Source: Streptomyces cylindrosporus
Lineage (GTDB): Bacteria; Actinomycetota; Actinomycetes; Streptomycetales; Streptomycetaceae
DNA: 64,000 nucleotides
Assembly: GCF_022698165.1 (NCBI RefSeq)
Contig: NZ_JALDAY010000001.1
Coordinates: forward strand, 124,001 to 188,000
Direction of reading: 5' to 3'
Part shown: positions 1-8,510 of the stretch, in pieces
How positions within the stretch are numbered: the stretch's first letter is position 1
Layout: each line of letters starts with the position of its first letter
Translations under genes and position numbers: made by a program
Notes under the pieces: model-generated
Seen by the model: only the letters and a program-made list of their open reading frames with translations
Told to the model about the DNA's origin: nothing
Databases searched by the model: none

Positions 1-85
1 CTCCCCGGCCACAGTTCTCGCGCAACTGCCTCAGCTGCAAGCCGAGTTCGAGCCGCTGTGCTGTCCGCCCCCGTTTGGCTGCCAT
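1..85 (-). CDS. Start of an HTH (XRE-type) transcriptional regulator, cut by window edge
   Basis: Only the first 28 codons lie in the window. They read MAAKRGRTAQ followed by a helix rich in Leu, Arg and Gln (LGLQLRQLRE), the usual opening of the XRE/DUF5753 regulators of Streptomyces just before the helix-turn-helix. The ATG at 85 is preceded by an AAGGCGG-like ribosome site; an in-frame ATG at 124 lacks one. The gene diverges from the anti-sigma-like ATPase at 271, and such regulator/ATPase pairs are common in Streptomyces. That pairing supports the call, but the fragment is short and the family assignment is inference. Confidence 0.5.
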   Translation of the reverse strand, partial: MAAKRGRTAQRLELGLQLRQLRENCGRG

Positions 86-270
86 GTGCACCGCCTTCTT
101 GTCGCCGCGTGCAGAGTGTGACATCGCGTATGCGGCCCGCGCAGCCGATTGTGCAGAACTCGGCATAGTCCAATTTGCAGCCGACTGATTAATCAACTGC
201 GTTTCGATTGAAGTCGAACGGGTGCTCCGGCCACCGTGGTTGAACAGCCACAGCGCAGAAGGGACCCCAC

Positions 271-726
271 ATGCCGACCCCCCAACCCCCCACCCTCCTC
301 ACCCCCGACTGGTCCACGAGCTACCCCCTGACCCTCCGCAGCCCCCGCCTCGCCCGCCTCCACACCCGCCGCCAACTGACCCTGTGGAACTGGACCGGCG
401 ACATCGACGACGCCGTACTCGTCACGTCGGAGCTCGTCACCAACGCCGCCGTGCACGGCAGACTCCCCGGTCACGAACTGTGGCTGCGGCTCGCCGTGTC
501 GGACGGCGGCGTGCTGTCCGTCGAAGTGTCCGATCCGTCGCTGGCGTTCCCGGTGGCAAGGGTGGACTCCGGTGGCCGTGAGGGCGGACGCGGGCTGCTC
601 GTCGTACGGGAACTCGGCGCTGAACTGGACTGGTTCCTCCGTGCAGATGTAGGCAAGACGGTACGGGCGCGGCTCGCACCGGCGTCCGCGTCCGCGCCGG
701 CCATCTCGCCGCCGACGGTGCCGTGA
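271..726 (+). CDS. ATP-binding protein, anti-sigma factor-like (HATPase_c, RsbW/SpoIIAB type)
   Basis: A 151-residue GHKL-fold protein of the large Streptomyces family of single-domain anti-sigma-like kinases. The N box is seen as SELVTNAAVHG (about residues 56-66) and the G box as GGRGLLVV (about 108-115). There is no transmembrane segment or sensor domain, so it should act in the cytoplasm on a partner protein. A purine-rich GAAGGGA precedes the ATG. It is divergent from the partial XRE-type gene at 1-85. The C-terminus is an Ala/Pro/Ser tail. The partner and role are unknown. Confidence 0.8.
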   Translation: MPTPQPPTLLTPDWSTSYPLTLRSPRLARLHTRRQLTLWNWTGDIDDAVLVTSELVTNAAVHGRLPGHELWLRLAVSDGGVLSVEVSDPSLAFPVARVDSGGREGGRGLLVVRELGAELDWFLRADVGKTVRARLAPASASAPAISPPTVP

Positions 727-921
727 CTGTCAGGGCCGCCGCTTCCCGCCGATGCCACCGAAAGGCAACGGCTGCGCTCCAGCCACTTCATCGCCTCCCG
801 CCCGCGAAGTGCACGGTTGCCGCCACGGGGTCGTGGTCGGCGCCGATGGGGTCGAGACGTAGAACGGATATTACGTAGATGGAATCTACCTTGGCTCGCC
901 CCGCCCGGCGTGCGCACACCC

Positions 922-964
922 GAGGAGGGACCGCCGGTCCCCCTCCGACCGGCGGTCCCTCCTC
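922..964. terminator. Strong 18-bp stem-loop terminator
   Basis: Perfect inverted repeat of 18 bp (922-939 and 947-964) with a 7-nt loop, 30 bp beyond the stop of the reverse gene at 995-2041 and downstream of the forward ATPase gene. There is no U-tract, as is usual in Streptomyces. It can serve both converging genes. Confidence 0.8.
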
Positions 965-994
965 TCCCCTCCTGGTGCCTGCCCCGGTCCGTCA

Positions 995-2041
995 CTACCG
1001 GGGCAGCACCACGACATACGCGGCCGGGTCGCGGTCGCCGGAGGCCATCAGGGCGGTGCGGACCACCGCCGCCTGTTGCTCCATTCCGTCGCGGAGCTTC
1101 TTCGGGGTGATGTAGACGACCGTGATGCCGAGCCGCTCCAAGGTCTCCCGCTTGCGGGCGTACTCCGACCACATCGCGTCCTCGTCCTGGCGGGGGGCGC
1201 GGGTGTCGAGTTCCACCGCCACCGCCTGCTCCGGCCAGTAGGCGTCGAGGCCGCCGAGGTGGGGGCCGCCGGGCAGGCGCAGGTCGACGTTCCAGACCGG
1301 GTCGGGCAGGCCGTGCTCGTGGACCATGCGGTAGAGGCGGTCCTCGGCGATCGCCCGGCCCTCGGCGAGGAGGGAGTCGACGGCGTCCACGACGTGCGGG
1401 CGGCTGAGGAGTTTCGCCGCGTTCAACTCCCGTACCACCGAAGCCGGTTCGCAGTGGCCGCCGCGCACCGCCTCGGTCAGCAGCCGGCGTACCGCCCCCG
1501 CGTCCGAGAGCTCGGCGACCGCGTCGGCCAGTGCGCGCGGCACCGGGGCGATCGGAACTCCCGTCACCTGCTGCGGAGTCGGCAGGGCGGCGGTGCGGAC
1601 GATTCTGGCGCAGCCGGTGGAGCGCAGGCGGCGCAGACGCGGGACCAGTACGTCGATCTTCTCGATGGACAGGAGCGGGGGCGCCGACGTGAAGCCGTGC
1701 AGGGTGAGGGCCGCCAGGCCCGTGATCATCGCCTCCGCGTACACCGCGCGGTGCGGGGAGTCCGCGGCGGGCTGGACCGGCACACCCGGCGTCGACTCCC
1801 GGGCCGCGTACATCAGCACCGCGTGCAGCCGCTCCTCGCTGGTCGGCGGACCCGGGTGGAGCAGGAACACACCCGGGAGGATCTGCTGCCAGGGGCCGCC
1901 GGGGCGGCACTGCTCGTTCATCTCCGACGAGGAGACACCGTGCGAGCGCAGCTGGGCCGTGGTCAGCACGCGGCGGTGGACCTCGGCGAGGTGGCGCAGG
2001 GGGCGGGGGGAGGCCGGGGGGAGCGGGGTGTTGTGGTTCAT
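995..2041 (-). CDS. AbiEi/DUF559-like protein with predicted endonuclease-fold C-terminus
   Basis: A 348-residue protein that I recognise only at family level. The N-terminal third has the winged-helix look of AbiEi-type antitoxin or transcriptional-regulator domains (HRRVLTTAQLRSHG, then GPWQQILPGVFLLHPG). The C-terminal part resembles the DUF559/VSR nuclease fold: GGLDAYWPEQAVAVELD, then a Lys/Arg helix and a closing strand GITVVYITPKK. Proteins of this build are common and mostly uncharacterised in actinobacteria. I chose the ATG at 2041; a longer reading from 2110 adds a basic stretch with no support. It is a single gene flanked by terminators on both sides. Catalytic activity is unproven. 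Confidence 0.6.
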   Translation of the reverse strand: MNHNTPLPPASPRPLRHLAEVHRRVLTTAQLRSHGVSSSEMNEQCRPGGPWQQILPGVFLLHPGPPTSEERLHAVLMYAARESTPGVPVQPAADSPHRAVYAEAMITGLAALTLHGFTSAPPLLSIEKIDVLVPRLRRLRSTGCARIVRTAALPTPQQVTGVPIAPVPRALADAVAELSDAGAVRRLLTEAVRGGHCEPASVVRELNAAKLLSRPHVVDAVDSLLAEGRAIAEDRLYRMVHEHGLPDPVWNVDLRLPGGPHLGGLDAYWPEQAVAVELDTRAPRQDEDAMWSEYARKRETLERLGITVVYITPKKLRDGMEQQAAVVRTALMASGDRDPAAYVVVLPR

Positions 2042-2155
2042 GTCGAGGGGTTTTCCGCGCCCGGACCGCCCCCTAACCGCTGTTACACGCCCGTCGACAA
2101 ATACGGACAAGGCGGCACTAAAGGACGGGTGTTCGGGTGCCGATAGGGCGCCGAA

Positions 2156-2188
2156 AACCCCTGGTCCGATCGGGTCGGACCAGGGGTT
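2156..2188. terminator. Stem-loop terminator after pepN
   Basis: Perfect 14-bp inverted repeat (2156-2169 and 2175-2188) with a 5-nt loop. It lies 42 bp past the pepN stop codon and also upstream of the next reverse gene. Confidence 0.75.
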
Positions 2189-2229
2189 ACGGGTGTTGTT
2201 GACCGAATTTCGTAACGGTCACCGACGGA

Positions 2230-4806
2230 TCAAGCCTTGGCCATGGCTGCCTGTGCCCGGAGCGCCCGCGCGAGGTCGTCCCGCCCCTCCAGGACCAGCC
2301 GCCGCAGCGCCGGCGCCGCGTCCTCGTGGGCCGCGAGCCACGCGTCCGCCGCGTCCAGGGTCGCCTGCGAGGCCTGGAGCGAGGGGAACAGACCCGAGAC
2401 GATGTTCATCGCGGTCTGGATCGACCTCGTGGACCACACCCGCTCGATCGCCTCGAAGTACTTCTCCGTGTACGGCGCCAGCAGCTCCCGTTGGCCCGGC
2501 TGCCCCCACCCGGCGATCGTCGCCTCGGCCAGCGCGTTGGACAGCGCGTCCGACTCCACCACCTGGGCCCAGCCCTGCGCCTTCACCGCCGCCGACGGCC
2601 GCCCGGCGAGGCAGCGCACCTGGTGCCGCTTGCCGGACGCGGTGTCGTCGCGGGCCAGTTCGGCCGCCAGCTCCGCCTCGCCGGCCGACCCGTGCACGAC
2701 CAGCGGCTCCAGGAACGCCCACCGAAGCTCCTGGTCGACCTCCAGGCCGGGGATGACCGTGGTGCCGTCCAGCAGCCCCCGCAGTACGTCGAAGCCGCCC
2801 TCGTCCTCGGCCGTACGGGCGAAGAAGCGCGCCCACGCCAGCTGGTGCTCGCTGCCCGGCTCGGCCCGCTCCAGCAGTTCCCGCCGGGCGCACTCGGCGA
2901 GCAGCGCCGCGCCCTGGTCGCGCCACTCGGGCGTCGCGTAGTGCACCAGCGCCGACTCGGCCCACGCGTGCACCATCTGCAGCACCCCGATGCTGGTCTC
3001 GCGCCCCGCGAAACGCATCACCAGGTCCAGGAAGTCGGACGCCGGCAGCAGCGCGTCCCGCGTCAGGTTCCACAGCGCCGACCAGCACAGCGCGCGGGCG
3101 AGCGGGTCGGTGATGTCACCGAGGGCCGCCTTCAGCGTCTCCAGGGAGCCCGCGTCGAAGCGGATCTTGCAGTAGGTGAGGTCGTCGTCGTTGACCAGGA
3201 CCAGCTCCGGTGCCTCGGCACCCGACAACTCCCGCACCACCGTACGGGGGCCGTCGACGTCGGCCTCGGCGCGCGCGTACCGCTCCAGCGCGCCCTCGGG
3301 CGTACGCCGGTACAGGCCCACCGCCACCCGGTGCGGCCGCAGTTCAGGATGCGACTCGGGCGCCTCCTGCACCACGGCCAGCTCGTCGACCTTCCCCTCC
3401 GCGTCCAACAGCACCTGCGGGGTGAGGGAGTTGACGCCGGCCGTCTGGAGCCAGGACCGCGACCAGGCGCCCATGTCCCGCCCGCTGGTCTCCTCCAGCA
3501 CCGACAGCAGGTCACCGAGGCGCGTGTTGCCGTACGCGTGCCGCTTGAAGTAGCGCCGCGCGCCCTCCAGGAACGCGTCCTGGCCGACGTACGCCACCAG
3601 CTGCTTGAGTACGGAGGCGCCCTTGGCGTACGTGATGCCGTCGAAGTTGAGCTTCGCGTCCTGGAGGTCGCGGATGTCGGCGGTGATGGGGTGCGTGGAG
3701 GGGAGCTGGTCGGCGCGGTACGCCCAGGCCTTGCGGCGGTTGGCGAAGGTGATCCAGGAGTCCTTGAAGCGGGTCGCGCCGACGTTCGCGAACGTGCCCA
3801 TGAAGTCCGCGAAGGACTCCTTCAGCCACAGGTCGTCCCACCACACCATGGTGACCAGGTCGCCGAACCACATGTGCGCCATCTCGTGCAGGATCACGTT
3901 GGCGCGGCCCTCGTACGACGCCTGCGTCACCTTGCCGCGGAAGATGAACTCCTCGCGGAAGGTGACAAGTCCCGGGTTCTCCATCGCGCCGAGGTTGTAC
4001 TCCGGCACGAACGCCTGGTCGTACTTCCCGAAGGGGTACGGGTAGTCGAAGTTGTCGTGGAAGAAGTCCAGGCCCTGCTTGGTGACGAGGAAGACGTCGT
4101 CCGCGTCGAAGTAGGGCGCGAGACCCTTGCGGCACAGGGCGCCGAGGGGGATCTCCAGCTTGCCGCCGTCGTCGAGGACACGCTCGTACGAGTCCGTCAC
4201 GTAGTGGTAGGGGCCCGCCACGACACACGTGATGTACGTCGAGATCGGCTTCGTCTCCGCGAATCGCCAGACGCCGTCGGCCAGATCGCCGACGCCGTTG
4301 CTCCACACCGTCCAGCCCTCCGGCGCGCGCACCTCGAAGCGGAACGGCGCCTTGAGGTCGGGCTGCTCGAAGCCCGCGAAGACCCGGCGCGAGTCGGCCG
4401 GCTCGTACTGGGTGTAGAGGTAGACCTCGCCGTCCTCTGGGTCGACGAAGCGGTGCATGCCCTCGCCGGTGCGGGAGTACGCGCACTGGGCGTCGACGAT
4501 CAGCTCGTTCTCCGCGGCGAGGTCCTCCAGGAGGATGCGGGAGCCGTCGAAGACCTGACCGGGGTCCAGATCACGGCCGTTGAGTGAGACGGAGGTCACA
4601 CTCGGGGCGATCAGGTCGGCGAAGGAGGCGGCGCCGGGCTCGTTGCTGCGGAAGCGGATCGTGGTGACGGACCGGAAGGTGCGGGGGCCGTCCCCGGTCT
4701 CCTCGCCCACCGCCGAACGCAGGTCCAGAGACACCTCGTACCCGTCGACGGACAGCAGGGCGGCCCGCTCCCGGGCCTCGTCACGGGTCAGATTCTCACC
4801 GGGCAC
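2230..4806 (-). CDS. pepN: Aminopeptidase N (M1 zinc metallopeptidase)
   Basis: An 858-residue cytosolic M1 aminopeptidase that removes N-terminal residues from peptides. The exopeptidase motif GAMEN is at residues 273-277. The zinc site is H307-E308-M-A-H311 with the third ligand E330 (WLKESFAD). The C-terminal helical ERAP1-like domain fills the last half, and the length matches Streptomyces PepN (about 857). I chose the GTG at 4806 because a GAGGGAG ribosome site lies 8 nt upstream and the protein then starts like other Streptomyces PepN (PGENLTRDEARERA). An ATG at 4860 in the same frame is possible but has no such site. A terminator follows at 2156-2188, so it is probably monocistronic. 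Confidence 0.95.
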   Translation of the reverse strand: MPGENLTRDEARERAALLSVDGYEVSLDLRSAVGEETGDGPRTFRSVTTIRFRSNEPGAASFADLIAPSVTSVSLNGRDLDPGQVFDGSRILLEDLAAENELIVDAQCAYSRTGEGMHRFVDPEDGEVYLYTQYEPADSRRVFAGFEQPDLKAPFRFEVRAPEGWTVWSNGVGDLADGVWRFAETKPISTYITCVVAGPYHYVTDSYERVLDDGGKLEIPLGALCRKGLAPYFDADDVFLVTKQGLDFFHDNFDYPYPFGKYDQAFVPEYNLGAMENPGLVTFREEFIFRGKVTQASYEGRANVILHEMAHMWFGDLVTMVWWDDLWLKESFADFMGTFANVGATRFKDSWITFANRRKAWAYRADQLPSTHPITADIRDLQDAKLNFDGITYAKGASVLKQLVAYVGQDAFLEGARRYFKRHAYGNTRLGDLLSVLEETSGRDMGAWSRSWLQTAGVNSLTPQVLLDAEGKVDELAVVQEAPESHPELRPHRVAVGLYRRTPEGALERYARAEADVDGPRTVVRELSGAEAPELVLVNDDDLTYCKIRFDAGSLETLKAALGDITDPLARALCWSALWNLTRDALLPASDFLDLVMRFAGRETSIGVLQMVHAWAESALVHYATPEWRDQGAALLAECARRELLERAEPGSEHQLAWARFFARTAEDEGGFDVLRGLLDGTTVIPGLEVDQELRWAFLEPLVVHGSAGEAELAAELARDDTASGKRHQVRCLAGRPSAAVKAQGWAQVVESDALSNALAEATIAGWGQPGQRELLAPYTEKYFEAIERVWSTRSIQTAMNIVSGLFPSLQASQATLDAADAWLAAHEDAAPALRRLVLEGRDDLARALRAQAAMAKA

Positions 4807-4944
4807 GGGCGGTACTCCCTCGGCTGGCGTTCGGTATGTGGACAGGCCCGATCCTGCCATGCGCTCCTGACCGCGGGCACTCGGGAATGGGGACGGCGGT
4901 GCCCGGTGTTGCCGGTTGAAACGAACACTTTTCCTAGGAGCCCC

Positions 4945-5607
4945 ATGTCCGAGACCGCGAGCACCTCCGCGAAGACCCCCGTCGACTTCTGGTTCGACCC
5001 GCTGTGCCCCTGGGCCTGGATGACCTCCCGCTGGGTCCTTGAGGTGGAGAAGGTCCGGAACATCGAGGTGCGCTGGCACATCATGAGCCTCGCGGTGCTC
5101 AACGAGCCGAAGATCGACGAGCTGCCCGAGGAGTACCGCGAGCTGCTGGAGACCAAGGCCTGGCAGCCGATCCGGGTGGTCACCGCGGCCTGGCAGAAGC
5201 ACGGCTCCGACATCCTCGGCCCGCTGTACACCGCGCTCGGCACCCGTATCCACAACGAGGGCCAGGGCCCCACCCGCGAGGCCGTCGAGGGCGCTCTGGC
5301 GGACGTCGGCCTGCCCGCCGAGCTGATCGAGTACTTCGACCAGAAGGACTTCGAGTTCGACGCCGAGCTGCGCGCCTCCCACAAGGAGGGCATCGACAAG
5401 GTCGGCCAGGACGTCGGCACCCCGGTCATAGCCGTGCCCGGCGCGGACGGCGAGCAGATCGCCTTCTTCGGCCCGGTCGTCACCCCCGCCCCCAAGGGCG
5501 AGGAGGCGGCCCGCCTCTGGGACGGCACCCTCGCCGTCGCCTCCGTCCCCGGCTTCTACGAGATCAAGCGCACCCGCACCAAGGGCCCGGACTTCAGCAA
5601 CCTGTAG
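4945..5607 (+). CDS. DsbA-family mycothiol-dependent nitroreductase-like protein (Rv2466c type)
   Basis: A 220-residue thioredoxin-fold protein close to Mycobacterium Rv2466c, a mycothiol-dependent oxidoreductase that activates nitro compounds. The segment VDFWFDPLCPWAWMTSRW holds the active site. It is CPWA here, where Rv2466c has CPWC, so the resolving cysteine is missing and a monothiol mechanism with mycothiol is likely. The cis-Pro loop is VGTPVIAV. The ATG at 4945 has AGGAG 4 nt upstream. It is divergent from pepN and convergent with the zinc-ribbon gene that ends 15 nt away. No signal peptide is seen, so it is cytosolic. Confidence 0.85.
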   Translation: MSETASTSAKTPVDFWFDPLCPWAWMTSRWVLEVEKVRNIEVRWHIMSLAVLNEPKIDELPEEYRELLETKAWQPIRVVTAAWQKHGSDILGPLYTALGTRIHNEGQGPTREAVEGALADVGLPAELIEYFDQKDFEFDAELRASHKEGIDKVGQDVGTPVIAVPGADGEQIAFFGPVVTPAPKGEEAARLWDGTLAVASVPGFYEIKRTRTKGPDFSNL

Positions 5608-5621
5608 GGCGCGGGGGGAGG

Positions 5622-5855
5622 CTATCCGGCGTCGGACTCGGGGAAGGTGCCGCCGTCGTTCACGTCCCCGAGCCGCTGGAAGCGCCGGCAGCCGGGGCGC
5701 GAGCAGCGGTAGTACTTGGCGGAGACGGTCCACTTCCTGCCGTTCTGCTCCTGGTACCGCTGGACGTGCGCCTTCTCCGACTCGTCGGTGATCGGGACGA
5801 AGTCCTCGACGCTGCCGCAGTTCTTGCACCGCCTGGACTCGGACCTGGACGCCAT
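5622..5855 (-). CDS. Small zinc-ribbon protein
   Basis: A 77-residue protein with two cysteine pairs suited to one zinc ion: CKNC near residues 10-13 and CSRPGC near 51-56, separated by a charged stretch ending in KWTVSAKYYRC. The ATG at 5855 has a strong GAGGAGGAGG site just upstream. Homologous short proteins are found across Streptomyces, but no function is known to me. Convergent with the DsbA-like gene. Confidence 0.7.
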   Translation of the reverse strand: MASRSESRRCKNCGSVEDFVPITDESEKAHVQRYQEQNGRKWTVSAKYYRCSRPGCRRFQRLGDVNDGGTFPESDAG

Positions 5856-5877
5856 GGGACCTCCTCCTCGCGACCAA

Positions 5878-5915
5878 CACCGGCCCTGTGAGCGTAAGTT
5901 CTCGCGGGGCCGGTG
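5878..5915 (-). terminator. Possible terminator of the FGGY kinase operon
   Basis: 9-bp inverted repeat CACCGGCCC/GGGCCGGTG (5878-5886 and 5907-5915) with a 20-nt loop, placed 14 nt past the kinase stop. It is weaker than the other terminators here. Confidence 0.45.
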
Positions 5916-5929
5916 CGGCAGTCCCGGAA

Positions 5930-7357
5930 TCAGACCCGCCGCGCCCGGTTCCGGGCTGCGGCCAGCCGCTCCAGGTGCTCCCCGTACGCCTTCGTGTAGT
6001 ACGCGGCCCGTGCCGCGTCCGGCTCCACGACCGCCGTCGGCTCCGTCCACGCCGCGGCGTCCAGCGCCACCCCGTACCGCTCCGCCGCCGCCAACACCGC
6101 GCCCCGCGCGCCGACTTCACCCTCGACGACCCTCAGCGGCCGCCCCAGCACATCGGCCAGCAGCCGCATCCACGCCGGACTGCGCGTCCCGCCCCCGCAC
6201 ACCGCGAGCGAACCCGTCAGCCCCGCCGCCGCCAGACAGTGCCGGGCCGCGAAGCCGATGCCCTCGCAGGTCGCGCGGACCAGGTCGCCCTTGGTCGACT
6301 CCAGTGAGACGCCGGTGAGTTCGGCCCGCAGCCGGGGTTCGACGAAGGGCGCGCGCTCACCGGACGGGGCGAAGTACGGGAGCACACGCACGCCGTTCGC
6401 GCCGGGCGGGGTGTCGGCGAGCAGCGCGTCGACCTCCTCGTGGTGGACGCCGGTCGTCGACAGCACCCAGTCCAGGGCCGCCGTACCGACCATCGCCGGC
6501 ATCGCGCGCAGCCGGTGCCCGGGCCGGTCGGTGGAGATGTACAGCCCGGCCGGCTCCCCGCTCAGATCGAGGTCGGTCGTGGCGACGAGGCTCGCCAGGC
6601 AGGTGCCGACGATCAGCAGCCCGTCGCCCGGCACGGTCACCCCGGCGCCGAGCGCGCAGGCCGGCAGGTCGTACGGCCCGTTCGCCACCCGCGTACCGGC
6701 CGGCAGCCCCTCCCCGCGCGCCTCGGCGACGGCGAGCGGATCCCCGATCGGCGCGAGCAGACCGCGCCGGTGGGTGAGGCCCAGCAACTCCACCACCCGG
6801 TTGTCGTACGTCCGTGTCCGCGGGTCCAGGAACGGCATCGACGCGTCCGACACATCCGTCGTCGCGGGCGCGCCCGTCAGCCGCCGGAAGACCATGTCCT
6901 TGCAGTACAGGGCGGTCGCGGCGGCGTCGAGAGCCCTCGGCTCGTACCGGTCGAACCAGGCGAGCAGCGGCCCCGGACACCCCGGGAACATGGCGCTCCC
7001 GGTCCGCCGGAACACCGCCTCGAAGGTCCCGTCCTCCAGCCACTGGTCGAGCAGCTCATGGGCCCGCCCGTCCATCCAGGAGGCCGCGGCCCGCACCGGC
7101 AGCCCGTCCTTGTCGACGAGCCAGACCCCGTCCCCCTGCCCGGTCAGCCCGGCGAGCTCGACGGGCCCCGGCACCCGGGTGGTCAGCTCCCCGAGCACAC
7201 CGACGACGGCCGAGTACACCTCCTCCATGTCCTGCTCGACGACACCCCCGTGCAGCGCGAGCCCCACCGGCCGTGCCGCCACGGCGAGTTCACGCCCGCC
7301 GCCGTCGAACGCGGCGGCCTTCACCGTGGACGTGCCCACATCGATACCGACGTACAT
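5930..7357 (-). CDS. FGGY-family carbohydrate kinase
   Basis: A 475-residue sugar or polyol kinase that transfers the gamma-phosphate of ATP to a small polyol or ketose. The N-terminal phosphate-1 motif is MYVGIDVGTSTVKAAAFDGG; the C-terminal lobe has the adenosine motif as SLAVCGGGTRSPAWMRLLADVLGRP. It is last in a reverse operon, 13 nt after the D-2-hydroxyacid dehydrogenase, with the DeoR regulator first. The exact substrate (xylulose, erythritol or another pentitol/tetritol) cannot be read from the sequence, so no symbol is given. No transporter gene is present in this locus. Confidence 0.85.
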   Translation of the reverse strand: MYVGIDVGTSTVKAAAFDGGGRELAVAARPVGLALHGGVVEQDMEEVYSAVVGVLGELTTRVPGPVELAGLTGQGDGVWLVDKDGLPVRAAASWMDGRAHELLDQWLEDGTFEAVFRRTGSAMFPGCPGPLLAWFDRYEPRALDAAATALYCKDMVFRRLTGAPATTDVSDASMPFLDPRTRTYDNRVVELLGLTHRRGLLAPIGDPLAVAEARGEGLPAGTRVANGPYDLPACALGAGVTVPGDGLLIVGTCLASLVATTDLDLSGEPAGLYISTDRPGHRLRAMPAMVGTAALDWVLSTTGVHHEEVDALLADTPPGANGVRVLPYFAPSGERAPFVEPRLRAELTGVSLESTKGDLVRATCEGIGFAARHCLAAAGLTGSLAVCGGGTRSPAWMRLLADVLGRPLRVVEGEVGARGAVLAAAERYGVALDAAAWTEPTAVVEPDAARAAYYTKAYGEHLERLAAARNRARRV

Positions 7358-7370
7358 CCCGCCTCCCGGC

Positions 7371-8417
7371 TCAGGTCAGACAGTGCGCCAACGTCTCCCC
7401 GCGCGCCCAGCGCCCCACTTCCTCCGCCGCGATCCGCGCAGCCTTCTCGGCCACCGCCCGCGAGGCGCCTCCCAGATGAGGTGTCATCACCACCCGATCG
7501 GCCAGGCCGAACAACCTGGACCCCGCCCCCACCGGCTCCCTCTCGTACGTGTCCAGCGCCGCCCCCGACAACCGCCCGCTCTCCAGCGCGTCGCACAGCG
7601 CGTCCTCGTCGACCAGCGGCCCCCGCGCCACGTTCACCAGCACCGCCCCCTCCGGCAACAGCGCCAGCTCCCGGGACCCGATGAGCCCCCGCGTCTCCGG
7701 GGTGAGCCGGGCGTGCAGGCTGACCACCCGGGACCGCCGCAGGAGTTCGTCGAGCGAGGAGACCCGCAGACCGTGGATCTCGCCGCGCACATAGGGGTCG
7801 TACACCATCACCTGCGCCCCGAAGGCACACAGCGCGCGGGCGACCCGGCTGCCGACGGCTCCGTAGCCGACGAGCCCGACCGGCAGATCCTCCAGCTCCA
7901 GACCGCTGTGCTCATACGTGTAATAGGTCGCCCCCTGCCAACTCCGCTGCCCGGCGAGGAGGTTGTGGGCCTGGGGGATGCGCCGCAGCGCGGCGAGCAG
8001 CAGCCCGACGGTGAACTCGGCGGTGGCGGCGGCGTTGCGCCCGGGCGCGTAGCAGACACGCACGTCGTTGACCTTGGCCGCGTCCAGGTTGACGTTGACG
8101 GGCCCACCCCGGCAGACGACAACGAGCCGGAGCGCGGGGGAGGCCTCCAGAACCCGTTCGGTCACCGGCGCCATCTGGGTGACCAGGACCTCGCGGTCGT
8201 CGGCGAGGGCGGCGATCAGCTCGTCCTCCGTACCGCTCGCCTCGTCGACCTCGGCCACCGGCCCGAAGGGCTCCAGCGGCCAGCCCAGAGTCAACTCCCG
8301 CACCAGGAAGCCCCGTCCGGACCCCTCCCGGGGCCAGACCCCGGAGATCGCCTCCGAGATCAGCCTCGGCCGGACGAAGTGGTCACCGGCGGCCACGATC
8401 CGCAGAATCTCGCTCAT
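7371..8417 (-). CDS. D-isomer-specific 2-hydroxyacid dehydrogenase
   Basis: A 348-residue NAD-dependent dehydrogenase of the phosphoglycerate/formate dehydrogenase superfamily. The dinucleotide motif is GLVGYGAVGSRVAR, followed by the family stretch VNVARGPLVDEDAL and the catalytic-His region VVMTPHLGGAS. I chose the ATG at 8417 (MSEILRIVAAGDHF), with GGAGA nearby upstream, rather than 8495, which would add a non-conserved basic tail. It sits between the DeoR regulator and the FGGY kinase in one operon and probably oxidises or reduces a hydroxyacid in the same sugar-acid pathway; that role is inferred from context. Confidence 0.85.
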   Translation of the reverse strand: MSEILRIVAAGDHFVRPRLISEAISGVWPREGSGRGFLVRELTLGWPLEPFGPVAEVDEASGTEDELIAALADDREVLVTQMAPVTERVLEASPALRLVVVCRGGPVNVNLDAAKVNDVRVCYAPGRNAAATAEFTVGLLLAALRRIPQAHNLLAGQRSWQGATYYTYEHSGLELEDLPVGLVGYGAVGSRVARALCAFGAQVMVYDPYVRGEIHGLRVSSLDELLRRSRVVSLHARLTPETRGLIGSRELALLPEGAVLVNVARGPLVDEDALCDALESGRLSGAALDTYEREPVGAGSRLFGLADRVVMTPHLGGASRAVAEKAARIAAEEVGRWARGETLAHCLT

Positions 8418-8510
8418 CGCAGGAAGTCTCCCGTCTCGGCGAGGAGGCGGCCGCGGCCGACGCGCCCACGATCCTCCGTCCCGGTCATAGACCACCCCTC
8501 CTCTTATGGC

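Noticed and set aside
471-1910. Long reverse open frame overlapping the AbiEi/DUF559-like gene
   Set aside because: Composition is almost all Arg, Pro, Gly and Ala, and the recognisable protein lies in the other reverse frame (995-2041).
2230-6120. A 1296-residue reverse open frame covering pepN and the region beyond
   Set aside because: Only the part from 4806 resembles a protein family (PepN). The rest is open because of high GC and overlaps the DsbA-like and zinc-ribbon genes.
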